Below are positions 1-6,910 of a DNA stretch of 6,910 nt, one piece after another. Position 1 is the first letter of the stretch, and the number at the start of each line of letters is the position of its first letter. Origin of the DNA: Betaproteobacteria bacterium (GTDB taxonomy: Bacteria > Pseudomonadota > Gammaproteobacteria > Burkholderiales > UBA9220); the NCBI GenBank assembly GCA_003519965.1, contig DOVS01000342.1, forward strand, positions 1 through 6,910, given 5' to 3'. The position numbers were made by a program, and so were the translations under genes. The notes beneath the pieces are model-generated. The model saw nothing but the letters and a program-made list of their open reading frames with translations, was not told the origin of the DNA and did no database searches.

Positions 1-511
1 GCTTAACCACGCTACGGTTCACCGCAAAGGAAATCACGCCGAAATAGTCGCCGCACCAATGGCCCTCCGGATCCTTCATCGCTGCTGGAATGGTGTCCCA
101 GGCCGCCACTTGATACGGCGCAAATAGATTTTCGCGCTGGCCGATTAATGCGAACGAGGGCCCCACATCGACAATATCCGGCGCACGAGACTGCCCCTTG
201 AGCGCCCGAATCGCTTGCAGTTCCTCCGCGGAGCTCGCGTTAGGCGAAGCGTTGTGAACACGAATACCGTAACGCTGGTGGAATGTCTGGAGAATCTCTC
301 CATAGTTGGCCCAATTCGGCGGCAAGGCGATCGCATTCAACCGCCCTTCGCTCTTAGCCGCGTCGATTAACGCAGACAGTGCCTCCGCATTGGTCCCCGC
401 GAAGACCGAGGCGCTAAGACCGGGGAGTATAACGCCCAGGGCGCTGGCGCTCAGTGAATACACGCCGAATTTCAGAAAAGCGCGCCGCCCCAATGGCTTT
501 TTCCTCTGCAT
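1..511 (-). CDS. ABC transporter periplasmic substrate-binding protein, Tat-exported, N-terminal part (3' end outside window)
   Basis: The minus strand reads as one open frame from an ATG at 511-509 to the left window edge, giving 170 residues of a longer protein. The start is secure because an in-frame TGA lies four codons upstream with no other start between. Residues 8-14 (GRRAFLK) fit the twin-arginine export motif. A hydrophobic stretch follows at about 17-34 and a likely cleavage site after VFA at residue 38, so the product is probably exported folded to the periplasm. The mature part begins EALSALIDAAKSEG, followed by IALPPNWANYG, APDIVDVGPSF and HWCGDYFGVISFAVN. This pattern is typical of type-1/2 extracellular solute-binding proteins of the iron, spermidine/putrescine and phosphonate group. 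The ligand cannot be told from this fragment. The permease and ATPase genes would be expected beyond the left edge. No strong Shine-Dalgarno is seen, only a GAG about nine bases upstream. The gene is divergent from trxB. I am sure of the family, not of the substrate. Confidence 0.85.
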   Translation of the reverse strand, partial: MQRKKPLGRRAFLKFGVYSLSASALGVILPGLSASVFAGTNAEALSALIDAAKSEGRLNAIALPPNWANYGEILQTFHQRYGIRVHNASPNASSAEELQAIRALKGQSRAPDIVDVGPSFALIGQRENLFAPYQVAAWDTIPAAMKDPEGHWCGDYFGVISFAVNRSVVK

Positions 512-1873
<1,362 letters not shown>

Positions 1874-1876
1874 CCC

Positions 1877-2443
1877 ATGGCGAAAATCCGCGGCGATGAC
1901 GACGCGCCAGCGGACGACGCCGCGCTGTTCCGCGCGGCGATTCGCGGCGTCAAGCCGCTCAGCCGCGGCAGCCGCGTTCCCCCGCACGCTTCGCGCACGC
2001 CGCCCATTCCCCGGCAGTCGCTGCGAGACGAACGGCAAGCCCTAATCGATTCTCTCAGCGACTTTATTCCATGGGACGAAGCGGAAGAAACCGGCGAGGA
2101 GCTGTCCTACCTGCGTCCCGGCATGGGGCGTCCCACCCTACGCAAGCTGCGGCGCGGCTTTTGGGTCATTCAGGCGGAACTAGACTTGCACGGCATGACG
2201 CGCATTGAGGCCCGCCAGCAATTGGCGGCGTTTTTGAACGTCTGTAAAAAACAAGGCCTACGCTGCGTGCGCATTATCCACGGCAAGGGCTTGGGGTCTA
2301 AAAACCGCGAACCCGTATTGAAAAGCAAGGTGCAACACTGGCTCATGCAGCGCGACGAAGTATTGGCTTTCTGCCAAGCCCGCGCGGTGGATGGCGGCGG
2401 CGGCGCCGCCTTGGTGCTGCTCAAGTCGGCGGCCAAATCCTAA
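1877..2443 (+). CDS. Smr-domain protein (putative Smr/MutS2-type endonuclease)
   Basis: The product has 188 residues. The first 75 or so are polar and low in recognisable structure (basic and proline-rich around 22-46). A linker RPGMGRPTLRKLRRGFW (80-96) comes next and leads into a C-terminal Smr domain at about 100-184. The domain carries LDLHG (102-106), IIHGKG (133-138) and a glycine run GGGGAA (173-178), which are the family hallmarks. Smr domains are known as nucleic-acid nucleases. E. coli SmrB cuts mRNA at collided ribosomes, and the MutS2 C-terminus acts similarly. The LDLHG and HGKG motifs, with conserved acidic and histidine residues, are intact, so activity is plausible. This is a stand-alone Smr protein with no MutS part. 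Its ATG lies three bases after the trxB stop and there is no strong Shine-Dalgarno, which points to translational coupling. Whether its target is mRNA or DNA cannot be told from the sequence. Confidence 0.92.
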   Translation: MAKIRGDDDAPADDAALFRAAIRGVKPLSRGSRVPPHASRTPPIPRQSLRDERQALIDSLSDFIPWDEAEETGEELSYLRPGMGRPTLRKLRRGFWVIQAELDLHGMTRIEARQQLAAFLNVCKKQGLRCVRIIHGKGLGSKNREPVLKSKVQHWLMQRDEVLAFCQARAVDGGGGAALVLLKSAAKS

Positions 2444-2474
2444 GCCGCAGCCCTACCGGCCGGCGCGGCGGGAG

Positions 2475-2483
2475 TGCTATACT
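2475..2483 (+). promoter_or_regulatory. Extended -10 promoter element upstream of arnT
   Basis: TGCTATACT at 2475-2483 is an extended -10: TG, one base, then TATACT, which matches TATAAT at five of six positions. No good -35 is found at the expected distance (2455-2460 is ACCGGC), which is normal for extended -10 promoters. Transcription would begin near 2490, leaving about 26 bases of leader before the arnT ATG at 2516. It lies in the 72-base gap after the Smr gene and would let the arn genes be expressed apart from trxB. I see no PmrA-type or PhoP-type direct repeat in this short gap. Confidence 0.5.
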
Positions 2484-2515
2484 GCGGGCTTTCCAAAACT
2501 CACCGCCGAGTCGGC

Positions 2516-4165
2516 ATGTCGCTAGCGCCCACCTTTAAGAACCGCGGCCTACTGCTGCTACTGCTCTGTCTTGCCGTTGTTTGGTTCGGCAACCTGCAAT
2601 ACCGTAAGCTGGTGCGCCCGGATGAAGGCCGCTACGCCGAAATCCCGCGAGAAATGGCGGTCACCGGCAACTGGATCACCCCTCGCCTAGACGGCCTCAA
2701 ATACTTTGAAAAACCGCCGCTGCAATATTGGGCGACCGCCGCCGCCTATCGAGTCTTTGGCCAACATCAATGGAGCGCCCGGCTGTGGGGCGGACTCACC
2801 GGATTTCTCGGCATCCTGCTGATCTATTTTACCGGGCGCAAGCTATTCGGCCCCGACGCCGGATTCTACGCCGCCCTGGTGCTGGGAAGCAGCCTACTGT
2901 ACGTATTGATCGGCCATATCAACACCCTCGACATGGGCGTCACGTTTTTCATGTCCCTGTCCCTGGCGGGGTTTCTGCTGGCGCAACGGGATGGCGCGCA
3001 TCCACGGGAAACCGCGCGGTGGATGTACACCGCCTGGGCGGCGACTGCGCTGGCGGTGTTGAGCAAGGGGCTGATCGGCATTGTGCTGCCCGGCGCGGCG
3101 CTGGTGATCTACACCTTGATTCACCGTGATTGGGCGCTGTGGAAACGCCTGCGCCTCGGCGGCGGTTTGCTGTTATTTTTCGCGATTGCCGCGCCCTGGT
3201 TCGTGGCGGTTTCGCTGCGCAACCCGGATTTCTTCCACTTTTTCTTTGTTTATCAGCATTTCGACCGCTTCCTCACCAAGGACCTTCATCGTTACCATCC
3301 GTGGTGGTATTTCGTGCCGATTTTAGTGACCGGCGTGCTGCCGTGGCTGGTGCAAACTGCCGACGGATTGCTCCACGGCTGGGAAAAAGGAAACGGCCGG
3401 CGCTTTTACCCGAAACGCTTTCTACTCGTTTGGGCGGTGTCTATTTATGTATTTTTCTCGATTTCCGACTCCAAGCTGCCGTCCTATATCCTACCGATAT
3501 TCCCGGCGTTCGCCTTGCTAATGGGCGAGCGGCTGACGCGCGTCAGCGGTAAGACCTTATTCTGGCAGACAGCGCCCATGGCGCTGCTTGCCGCCGCCGC
3601 CTTGGCGCTGTCGCCGTTCGTGATCAGACTCGCGAGTCCCGAAGTGCCCCTGCCGCTGTACGAAAAATACCGCGTGTGGCTGATTATCGCCGCCGTTCTG
3701 TGGCTAAGCGGCGTGTTAACGACCCTGGCGCTCAGCTATCGCGGCAAGATCAAGCCGGCGCTGATTGTCCTAGCGGCAACCGGCCTGGTCTGCGGCCAAT
3801 TGGTCATTACCGGCCACGACAGCCTGTCCCCGGCCAGCTCTTCCTATGCCATCGCCCAGCAAGTCAAGCCCTACCTCAAGCCCGGCGCGCCCTTCTATAG
3901 CGTTGGCATGTATCCGCAAACGCTGCCTTTTTACATTAAACGCACCGTTACCCTGGTTGCCTATCGCGGCGAACTGGCCTTCGGCGTCAAGCACGAGCCG
4001 CATAAGTGGCTGCCAACGGCATTGGATTTCGAAACGGCCTGGCGTCGAGCGCCCTACGCTCTGGCGATCATGCAGCCGAATACCTATAAACAATTTAAGC
4101 AGGAAGGCCTTCCCATGATAAAAATCGCCCAAGATACGCGCCGCATCGTAGTAAAAACGCCATGA
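2516..4165 (+). CDS. arnT: Lipid A 4-amino-4-deoxy-L-arabinose transferase (ArnT-type GT-C glycosyltransferase)
   Basis: This polytopic inner-membrane enzyme takes L-Ara4N from undecaprenyl phosphate and attaches it to lipid A phosphate on the periplasmic side. Starting at ATG 2516 the product is 549 residues, almost the same as E. coli ArnT (about 550). A GTG at 2474 is in frame but would overlap the likely promoter at 2475-2483, so I prefer 2516. After a first membrane segment (about 11-25) comes the first periplasmic loop with the family signature RPDEGRYAEIPREM (34-47), holding the acidic pair D36/E37, then KYFEKPPLQYW (62-72). Many hydrophobic segments follow, including clusters near SKGLIGIVLPGAAL and SDSKLPSYILPIFPAF. 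The end is a soluble C-terminal domain ending in VVKTP. By sequence alone it could be another PMT_2-type lipid-linked sugar transferase, but the arn neighbours make ArnT by far the best reading. Its stop overlaps the start of the next gene in an ATGA junction. Confidence 0.92.
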   Translation: MSLAPTFKNRGLLLLLLCLAVVWFGNLQYRKLVRPDEGRYAEIPREMAVTGNWITPRLDGLKYFEKPPLQYWATAAAYRVFGQHQWSARLWGGLTGFLGILLIYFTGRKLFGPDAGFYAALVLGSSLLYVLIGHINTLDMGVTFFMSLSLAGFLLAQRDGAHPRETARWMYTAWAATALAVLSKGLIGIVLPGAALVIYTLIHRDWALWKRLRLGGGLLLFFAIAAPWFVAVSLRNPDFFHFFFVYQHFDRFLTKDLHRYHPWWYFVPILVTGVLPWLVQTADGLLHGWEKGNGRRFYPKRFLLVWAVSIYVFFSISDSKLPSYILPIFPAFALLMGERLTRVSGKTLFWQTAPMALLAAAALALSPFVIRLASPEVPLPLYEKYRVWLIIAAVLWLSGVLTTLALSYRGKIKPALIVLAATGLVCGQLVITGHDSLSPASSSYAIAQQVKPYLKPGAPFYSVGMYPQTLPFYIKRTVTLVAYRGELAFGVKHEPHKWLPTALDFETAWRRAPYALAIMQPNTYKQFKQEGLPMIKIAQDTRRIVVKTP

Positions 4166-4533
4166 CGCTGCTCAGTTTCAGCCTGGTGCTCATTGGCGTG
4201 CTGCTGAACGCGACGGCGCAATTGCTGCTCAAAGCCGGCACCAACAGCATCGGCCACTTTGCCTTCGACCGCGCCAACATTCTGCCGGTCGGCTGGCAGT
4301 TGGCCACCGAACCCCATATTATTGGGGGGCTCAGTTGTTATGTGATTAGCGTGGTGGTGTGGATCATGGCGCTGTCGCGCGTGCCGGTAAGCATTGCTTA
4401 CCCGATGCTGTCCATCGGCTACGTGGTCAACGCCATCGCCGCGTGGTGGCTGTTCGGCGAAGCGGTCACGCTCACGCGGTTTCTCGGTATCGGCATTATT
4501 ATCTTCGGCGTCTTTATCGTCGCCCGCAGTTGA
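4162..4533 (+). CDS. Small EamA/SMR-type transporter, ArnE/ArnF-like undecaprenyl-phosphate-L-Ara4N flippase subunit
   Basis: The 123-residue product is almost entirely membrane: four predicted helices at about 3-24, 52-71, 77-97 and 104-121. The motif PVSIAYPMLSIGYVVN (75-90) matches the AYPMLS core shared by E. coli ArnE and ArnF, and FGEAV (98-102) and the C-terminal GVFIVARS (116-123) also fit the family. In enteric bacteria ArnE and ArnF form a pair that flips the lipid-linked sugar from the cytoplasmic to the periplasmic leaflet, where ArnT uses it. Only one such gene is visible here. Its length lies between ArnE (about 111) and ArnF (about 128), so I do not assign one symbol. The ATG overlaps the arnT stop (ATGA), implying tight coupling of flippase and transferase. 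A drug-type SMR efflux pump is the alternative by sequence, but context speaks against it. Confidence 0.85.
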   Translation: MTLLSFSLVLIGVLLNATAQLLLKAGTNSIGHFAFDRANILPVGWQLATEPHIIGGLSCYVISVVVWIMALSRVPVSIAYPMLSIGYVVNAIAAWWLFGEAVTLTRFLGIGIIIFGVFIVARS

Positions 4534-4562
4534 ATTCCCGCCCGGACGGCGCACGAATAACC

Positions 4563-5690
4563 ATGGCAGATTTCCTACCCTTCCCCCGCCCCGCCATCGA
4601 CGAGGAAACCATTGCTGGCGTTGCCGAAGTGCTCCGTTCCGGCTGGATTACCAGCGGCCCTCAGGTCAAAGCCTTCGAGGCCGCGCTGTCCGCCTATTTC
4701 GGCGGCCGCCCGGTGCTCGCATTGAATTCGGGAACAGCCGCGCTGGAGGTGGCCCTGCGCCTGTGCGGCGTCGGCCCCGGCGACGAAGTCATCACCGCGC
4801 CGCTCTCGTGGGCCGCCACCGCCAACGTTATTCTCGCCGTCGGCGCGACGCCAGTGTTCGCCGATATCCACCCGGCGACCCGCAATATCGATTTGGAGTG
4901 CGTCGAGGCGGCGCTCACCTCGCGCACCCGCGCCATTCTTCCCGTCGATCTAGCCGGTCTGCCGGTGGACCGGGAGCGGCTTTACGCATTAGCCGAAAAA
5001 CATCGACTACGGGTCGTCGAGGACGCCGCCCAATCCATGGGCGCAAGTTGGCGCGGCCGGCGCATCGGCGCATTCGGCGATTTAACCGCCATCAGTTTTC
5101 ACGCCAACAAGAACCTAACCACGGGCGAAGGCGGCTGCCTGATCTTAAGCGACGCAGCGCAGCGCCCGCTTGCCGAGAAGCTACGGCTCCAGGGCGTGGT
5201 GCGATTTCCCGACGGCACAATGGATGTCGATGTCGCCGGCGGAAAATTCAACCTGACCGACATCGCAGCCCGCATCGGCCTCGGCCAACTGAAGCAAATC
5301 GACCATTTCAACGCTCGCCGACGCGAATTAGCGCAAGATTACTTCGATTGTTTCGACCGCTCGCTCGGCTGCGAACTGCCGCCGGAGAATTTCGACGACA
5401 GCAACTGGCATATGTTTCAGATTCTGCTGCCGCTGGCGCGACTGCGCATCGGCCGCGGTGAATTCATCGACCGTATGCGCCAACGGAATATCGGCGTGGG
5501 CGTTCATTATCCACCGATCCACTTATTTACGCTGTATCGAGACATGGGTTGGCGCGAAGGCGATTTTCCTCACGCCGAGCGCGTCGGCCGCGCAATCGCC
5601 ACCTTGCCGCTGTTCCCGGCGATGACACGGAAAGATGTGGAGCGGGTCTGCGCCGCGATAACGGAAATCATTAACGAAACCACGAGATAG
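4563..5690 (+). CDS. arnB: UDP-4-amino-4-deoxy-L-arabinose--oxoglutarate aminotransferase
   Basis: This is a PLP-dependent enzyme of the DegT/DnrJ/EryC1/StrS family that converts UDP-4-keto-pentose to UDP-L-Ara4N, using glutamate as amino donor, in the cytoplasm. From ATG 4563 it has 375 residues, close to enteric ArnB (about 380). Visible features: LRSGWITSGPQVKAFE (24-39), the cofactor phosphate-binding NSGTAALE (55-62), VVEDAAQSMGA (151-161) with the PLP-ring aspartate D154 and Q157, and SFHANKNLTTGEGG (178-191) with the Schiff-base lysine K183. Also seen are KFNLTDIAARIGLGQL (228-243) and a C-terminal GVHYPPIHLF (313-322). The frame stays open upstream to 4359, but that part overlaps the flippase gene in another frame and encodes arginine/histidine-rich residues unlike the family. 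ATG 4563, 29 bases after the previous stop, is therefore chosen. No strong Shine-Dalgarno is visible (GGA at 4544-4546 is rather far). Related sugar aminotransferases are possible on sequence alone. The neighbours settle it as ArnB. Confidence 0.93.
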   Translation: MADFLPFPRPAIDEETIAGVAEVLRSGWITSGPQVKAFEAALSAYFGGRPVLALNSGTAALEVALRLCGVGPGDEVITAPLSWAATANVILAVGATPVFADIHPATRNIDLECVEAALTSRTRAILPVDLAGLPVDRERLYALAEKHRLRVVEDAAQSMGASWRGRRIGAFGDLTAISFHANKNLTTGEGGCLILSDAAQRPLAEKLRLQGVVRFPDGTMDVDVAGGKFNLTDIAARIGLGQLKQIDHFNARRRELAQDYFDCFDRSLGCELPPENFDDSNWHMFQILLPLARLRIGRGEFIDRMRQRNIGVGVHYPPIHLFTLYRDMGWREGDFPHAERVGRAIATLPLFPAMTRKDVERVCAAITEIINETTR

Positions 5691-5706
5691 TTAGCCGCCG
5701 CTGAGT

Positions 5707-5712
5707 TAAAAT
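5707..5712 (+). promoter_or_regulatory. Possible -10 element directly before arnC
   Basis: TAAAAT at 5707-5712 lies in the 30-base arnB-arnC gap, within a run that is locally AT-rich against its GC-rich surroundings. It matches the -10 consensus at five of six positions. No matching -35 and no TG extension were found. If used, transcription would begin at or next to the arnC ATG (5721), giving a leaderless or nearly leaderless message. It could equally be a chance feature of an unstructured ribosome-loading site. Confidence 0.2.
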
Positions 5713-5720
5713 ACGCGCCT

Positions 5721-6659
5721 ATGAACCTTCCCGAACTCTCTATTGTCGTCCCGGTATATAACGAGGAACACGGCTTACCGGCGCTATTCGCCCGACTCTA
5801 CCCGGCCCTCGACCAACTCGGCCTCGACTACGAGATTATTTTCGTCAACGATGGCAGCCGCGACTGCTCCGCCGCGCTGCTGCGCGAACAATTCGAACGC
5901 CGCCCCACGGTCACGCGCGTCGTTCTACTTAACGGAAATTTCGGCCAGCACATGGCGATTATGGCCGGTTTCGAGCATGCTCGCGGACGCATGGTGGTCA
6001 CACTGGACGCCGATTTGCAAAATCCGCCGGAGGAAATCGGCCAACTCGTCGAAAAAATACACGAAGGCCACGATTATGTCGGCAGCATTCGCCGCCGCCG
6101 CCAGGACAGTTGGTGGCGGCATGTCGCCTCGCGCGCCATGAATCGGCTGCGGGAGCACATCACCCACATTCAAATGACCGATCAAGGCTGCATGCTGCGC
6201 GCTTACGACCGCAAAATTATCGACGCCATTAATAGCTGCCGGGAAATCAATACCTTTATCCCGGCGCTTGCGTATACGTTCGCCACCCGTCCCACCGAAG
6301 TGGTCGTAGCGCACGAGGAACGCGCCGCCGGAGAGTCGAAATATTCGCTCTATGGGTTAATCCGCCTTAACTTCGACTTAATGACCGGGTTTTCCGTGGC
6401 GCCGCTGCAAATATTCTCGCTGTTCGGCATCGGCATTTCGTTATTCTCCGGGCTGTTTGTGGTTTATCTGGCGATCCGACGGCTCATCGTCGGCCCCGAG
6501 GTGCAAGGGGTGTTCACCCTCTTTGCCATCGCGTTTTTTCTCATCGGCATCACGCTATTCGGCATCGGTCTGCTGGGAGAATATGTCGGCCGGATTTACG
6601 AGCAAGTGAGGCATCGCCCCCGCTACCTCATCGACGCCGTTCTGGAACAAACGGAATGA
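5721..6659 (+). CDS. arnC: Undecaprenyl-phosphate 4-deoxy-4-formamido-L-arabinose transferase
   Basis: This family 2 glycosyltransferase moves 4-formamido-arabinose from UDP to undecaprenyl phosphate at the cytoplasmic face of the inner membrane. It has 312 residues (E. coli ArnC about 322). The GT-A domain shows LSIVVPVYNEE (6-16), FVNDGS (41-46), GNFGQHMAIMAGF (72-84), and LDADLQNPPEE (95-105) with the metal-binding DAD at 96-98. RRRRQDSWWR (124-133) and DQGCMLRAY (154-162) follow and are close to the enteric ArnC sequence. Two membrane helices (about 227-252 and 264-286) and a cytoplasmic tail GEYVGRIYEQVRHRPRYL (286-303) complete the usual ArnC/DPM-like plan. The ATG at 5721 begins exactly at the conserved N-terminus, and no clear Shine-Dalgarno lies at the usual distance. 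The stop overlaps the next gene's start (ATGA). Close relatives such as GtrB- or PmrF-like enzymes share the fold, but the context fixes this one as ArnC (PmrF). Confidence 0.95.
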   Translation: MNLPELSIVVPVYNEEHGLPALFARLYPALDQLGLDYEIIFVNDGSRDCSAALLREQFERRPTVTRVVLLNGNFGQHMAIMAGFEHARGRMVVTLDADLQNPPEEIGQLVEKIHEGHDYVGSIRRRRQDSWWRHVASRAMNRLREHITHIQMTDQGCMLRAYDRKIIDAINSCREINTFIPALAYTFATRPTEVVVAHEERAAGESKYSLYGLIRLNFDLMTGFSVAPLQIFSLFGIGISLFSGLFVVYLAIRRLIVGPEVQGVFTLFAIAFFLIGITLFGIGLLGEYVGRIYEQVRHRPRYLIDAVLEQTE

Positions 6660-6910
6660 ACCGCCGCGAAGAAAACCCCGCGGCCCGCGCCGTGGTATTC
6701 GCCTATCACAACGTCGGCGTGCGCTGCTTGTCGGTGCTGCTGGCCCACGGCGTGGACGTGCCGCTAGTGCTCACTCATGACGACAACCCGGCGGAAAATA
6801 TCTGGTTCGACAGCGTGGCCGAGCTGGCGGCGCGGCACGACATCGCCGTCCTGACGCCGGACGACCCCAACGCCCCCGACGTGGTGGCGCACGTCCGCGC
6901 GCAACGCCCC
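6656..6910 (+). CDS. arnA: ArnA-type UDP-L-Ara4N formyltransferase, N-terminal part (3' end outside window)
   Basis: Eighty-five codons are visible before the right edge. The frame starts at ATG 6656 inside the arnC stop. The sequence AVVFAYHNVGVRCLSVLLAH (12-31), then LVLTHDDNPAENIWFDSVAELA, then IAVLTPDD, matches the start of the formyltransferase domain of ArnA (E. coli begins VVFAYHDMG and has FTHTDNP). There is an extra stretch of about ten residues at the N-terminus relative to E. coli. This domain N-formylates UDP-L-Ara4N with 10-formyl-tetrahydrofolate, making the substrate for ArnC. The catalytic asparagine, histidine and aspartate of the family lie beyond the visible part, so activity cannot be judged. 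Whether the gene continues into the NAD-dependent decarboxylase domain, as in enteric ArnA, or is a stand-alone formyltransferase followed by a separate epimerase-like gene, cannot be seen. The symbol is therefore provisional. Confidence 0.88.
   Translation, partial: MNRREENPAARAVVFAYHNVGVRCLSVLLAHGVDVPLVLTHDDNPAENIWFDSVAELAARHDIAVLTPDDPNAPDVVAHVRAQRP

Noticed and set aside
2444..2470. GC-rich inverted repeat after the Smr gene (GCCGC / GCGGC with CCGGCCGG in the loop) as a terminator
   Set aside because: The stem is only five base pairs with a long loop and no T-run follows, so it does not fit an intrinsic terminator.
2444..2515. PmrA or PhoP operator upstream of the arn genes, as in enteric bacteria
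   Set aside because: No TTAA-type or GTTTA-type direct repeats are visible in the short gap. Regulation by another system is possible but not shown.
4084..4554. Minus-strand open frame of 156 codons opposite the end of arnT and the flippase gene
   Set aside because: The product is rich in histidine, arginine and glutamine without motifs, and it lies antisense to well-supported genes.
4359..4562. N-terminal extension of ArnB from the in-frame ATG at 4359
   Set aside because: The extra 68 residues are arginine/histidine-rich, overlap the flippase gene in another frame, and would make the protein much longer than known ArnB.
4394..5461. Long plus-strand open frame of 355 codons across the flippase and arnB genes
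   Set aside because: It lies out of frame with two clearly recognised genes, and its product is extremely arginine-rich with no domain pattern. It is a by-product of GC-rich codon use in the real frames.

Overview
The window reads as a chromosomal segment of a Gram-negative proteobacterium, most likely beta- or a related gammaproteobacterium. Two things support this: the thioredoxin reductase / Smr-domain gene pair, an arrangement familiar in those groups, and a lipid A aminoarabinose (L-Ara4N) cluster, which requires an outer membrane with lipopolysaccharide. The DNA is GC-rich with strongly GC-ending codons. I cannot name the genus. I see no mobile element, CRISPR array, tRNA or rRNA.

Layout. 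(1) Positions 1-511, minus strand: the N-terminal part of a Tat-exported ABC-transporter substrate-binding protein, cut by the window edge. (2) Positions 512-916: a 405-base divergent intergenic region with a plausible trxB promoter and a few small inverted repeats, and no convincing gene. (3) Positions 917-2443, plus strand: trxB (NADPH-dependent thioredoxin reductase), followed after 3 bases by an Smr-domain nuclease-like gene. (4) Position 2516 to the window end, plus strand: five genes in tight succession, arnT, an arnE/arnF-like small transporter, arnB, arnC and the start of arnA. An extended -10 element at 2475-2483 suggests this cluster has its own promoter.

How the genes work together. 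In the known L-Ara4N pathway, ArnA (C-terminal domain) oxidatively decarboxylates UDP-glucuronate to a 4-keto-pentose and ArnB transaminates it to UDP-L-Ara4N. ArnA (N-terminal domain) then N-formylates it, and ArnC moves the formylated sugar to undecaprenyl phosphate. ArnD deformylates it, ArnE/ArnF flip the lipid-linked sugar across the inner membrane, and ArnT transfers the sugar to lipid A. The result is a less negative outer membrane and resistance to polymyxin and cationic peptides. The window holds the flip, transamination, lipid-transfer and final-transfer steps and the start of the formyltransferase. The decarboxylase and ArnD are not visible and may lie past the right edge.

The window is mostly ordinary, well-understood biology. 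The points most worth checking are the arnT-first gene order with only one small flippase subunit, a missing arginine in the NADPH-binding motif of TrxB, and the promoter layout around the arn genes.
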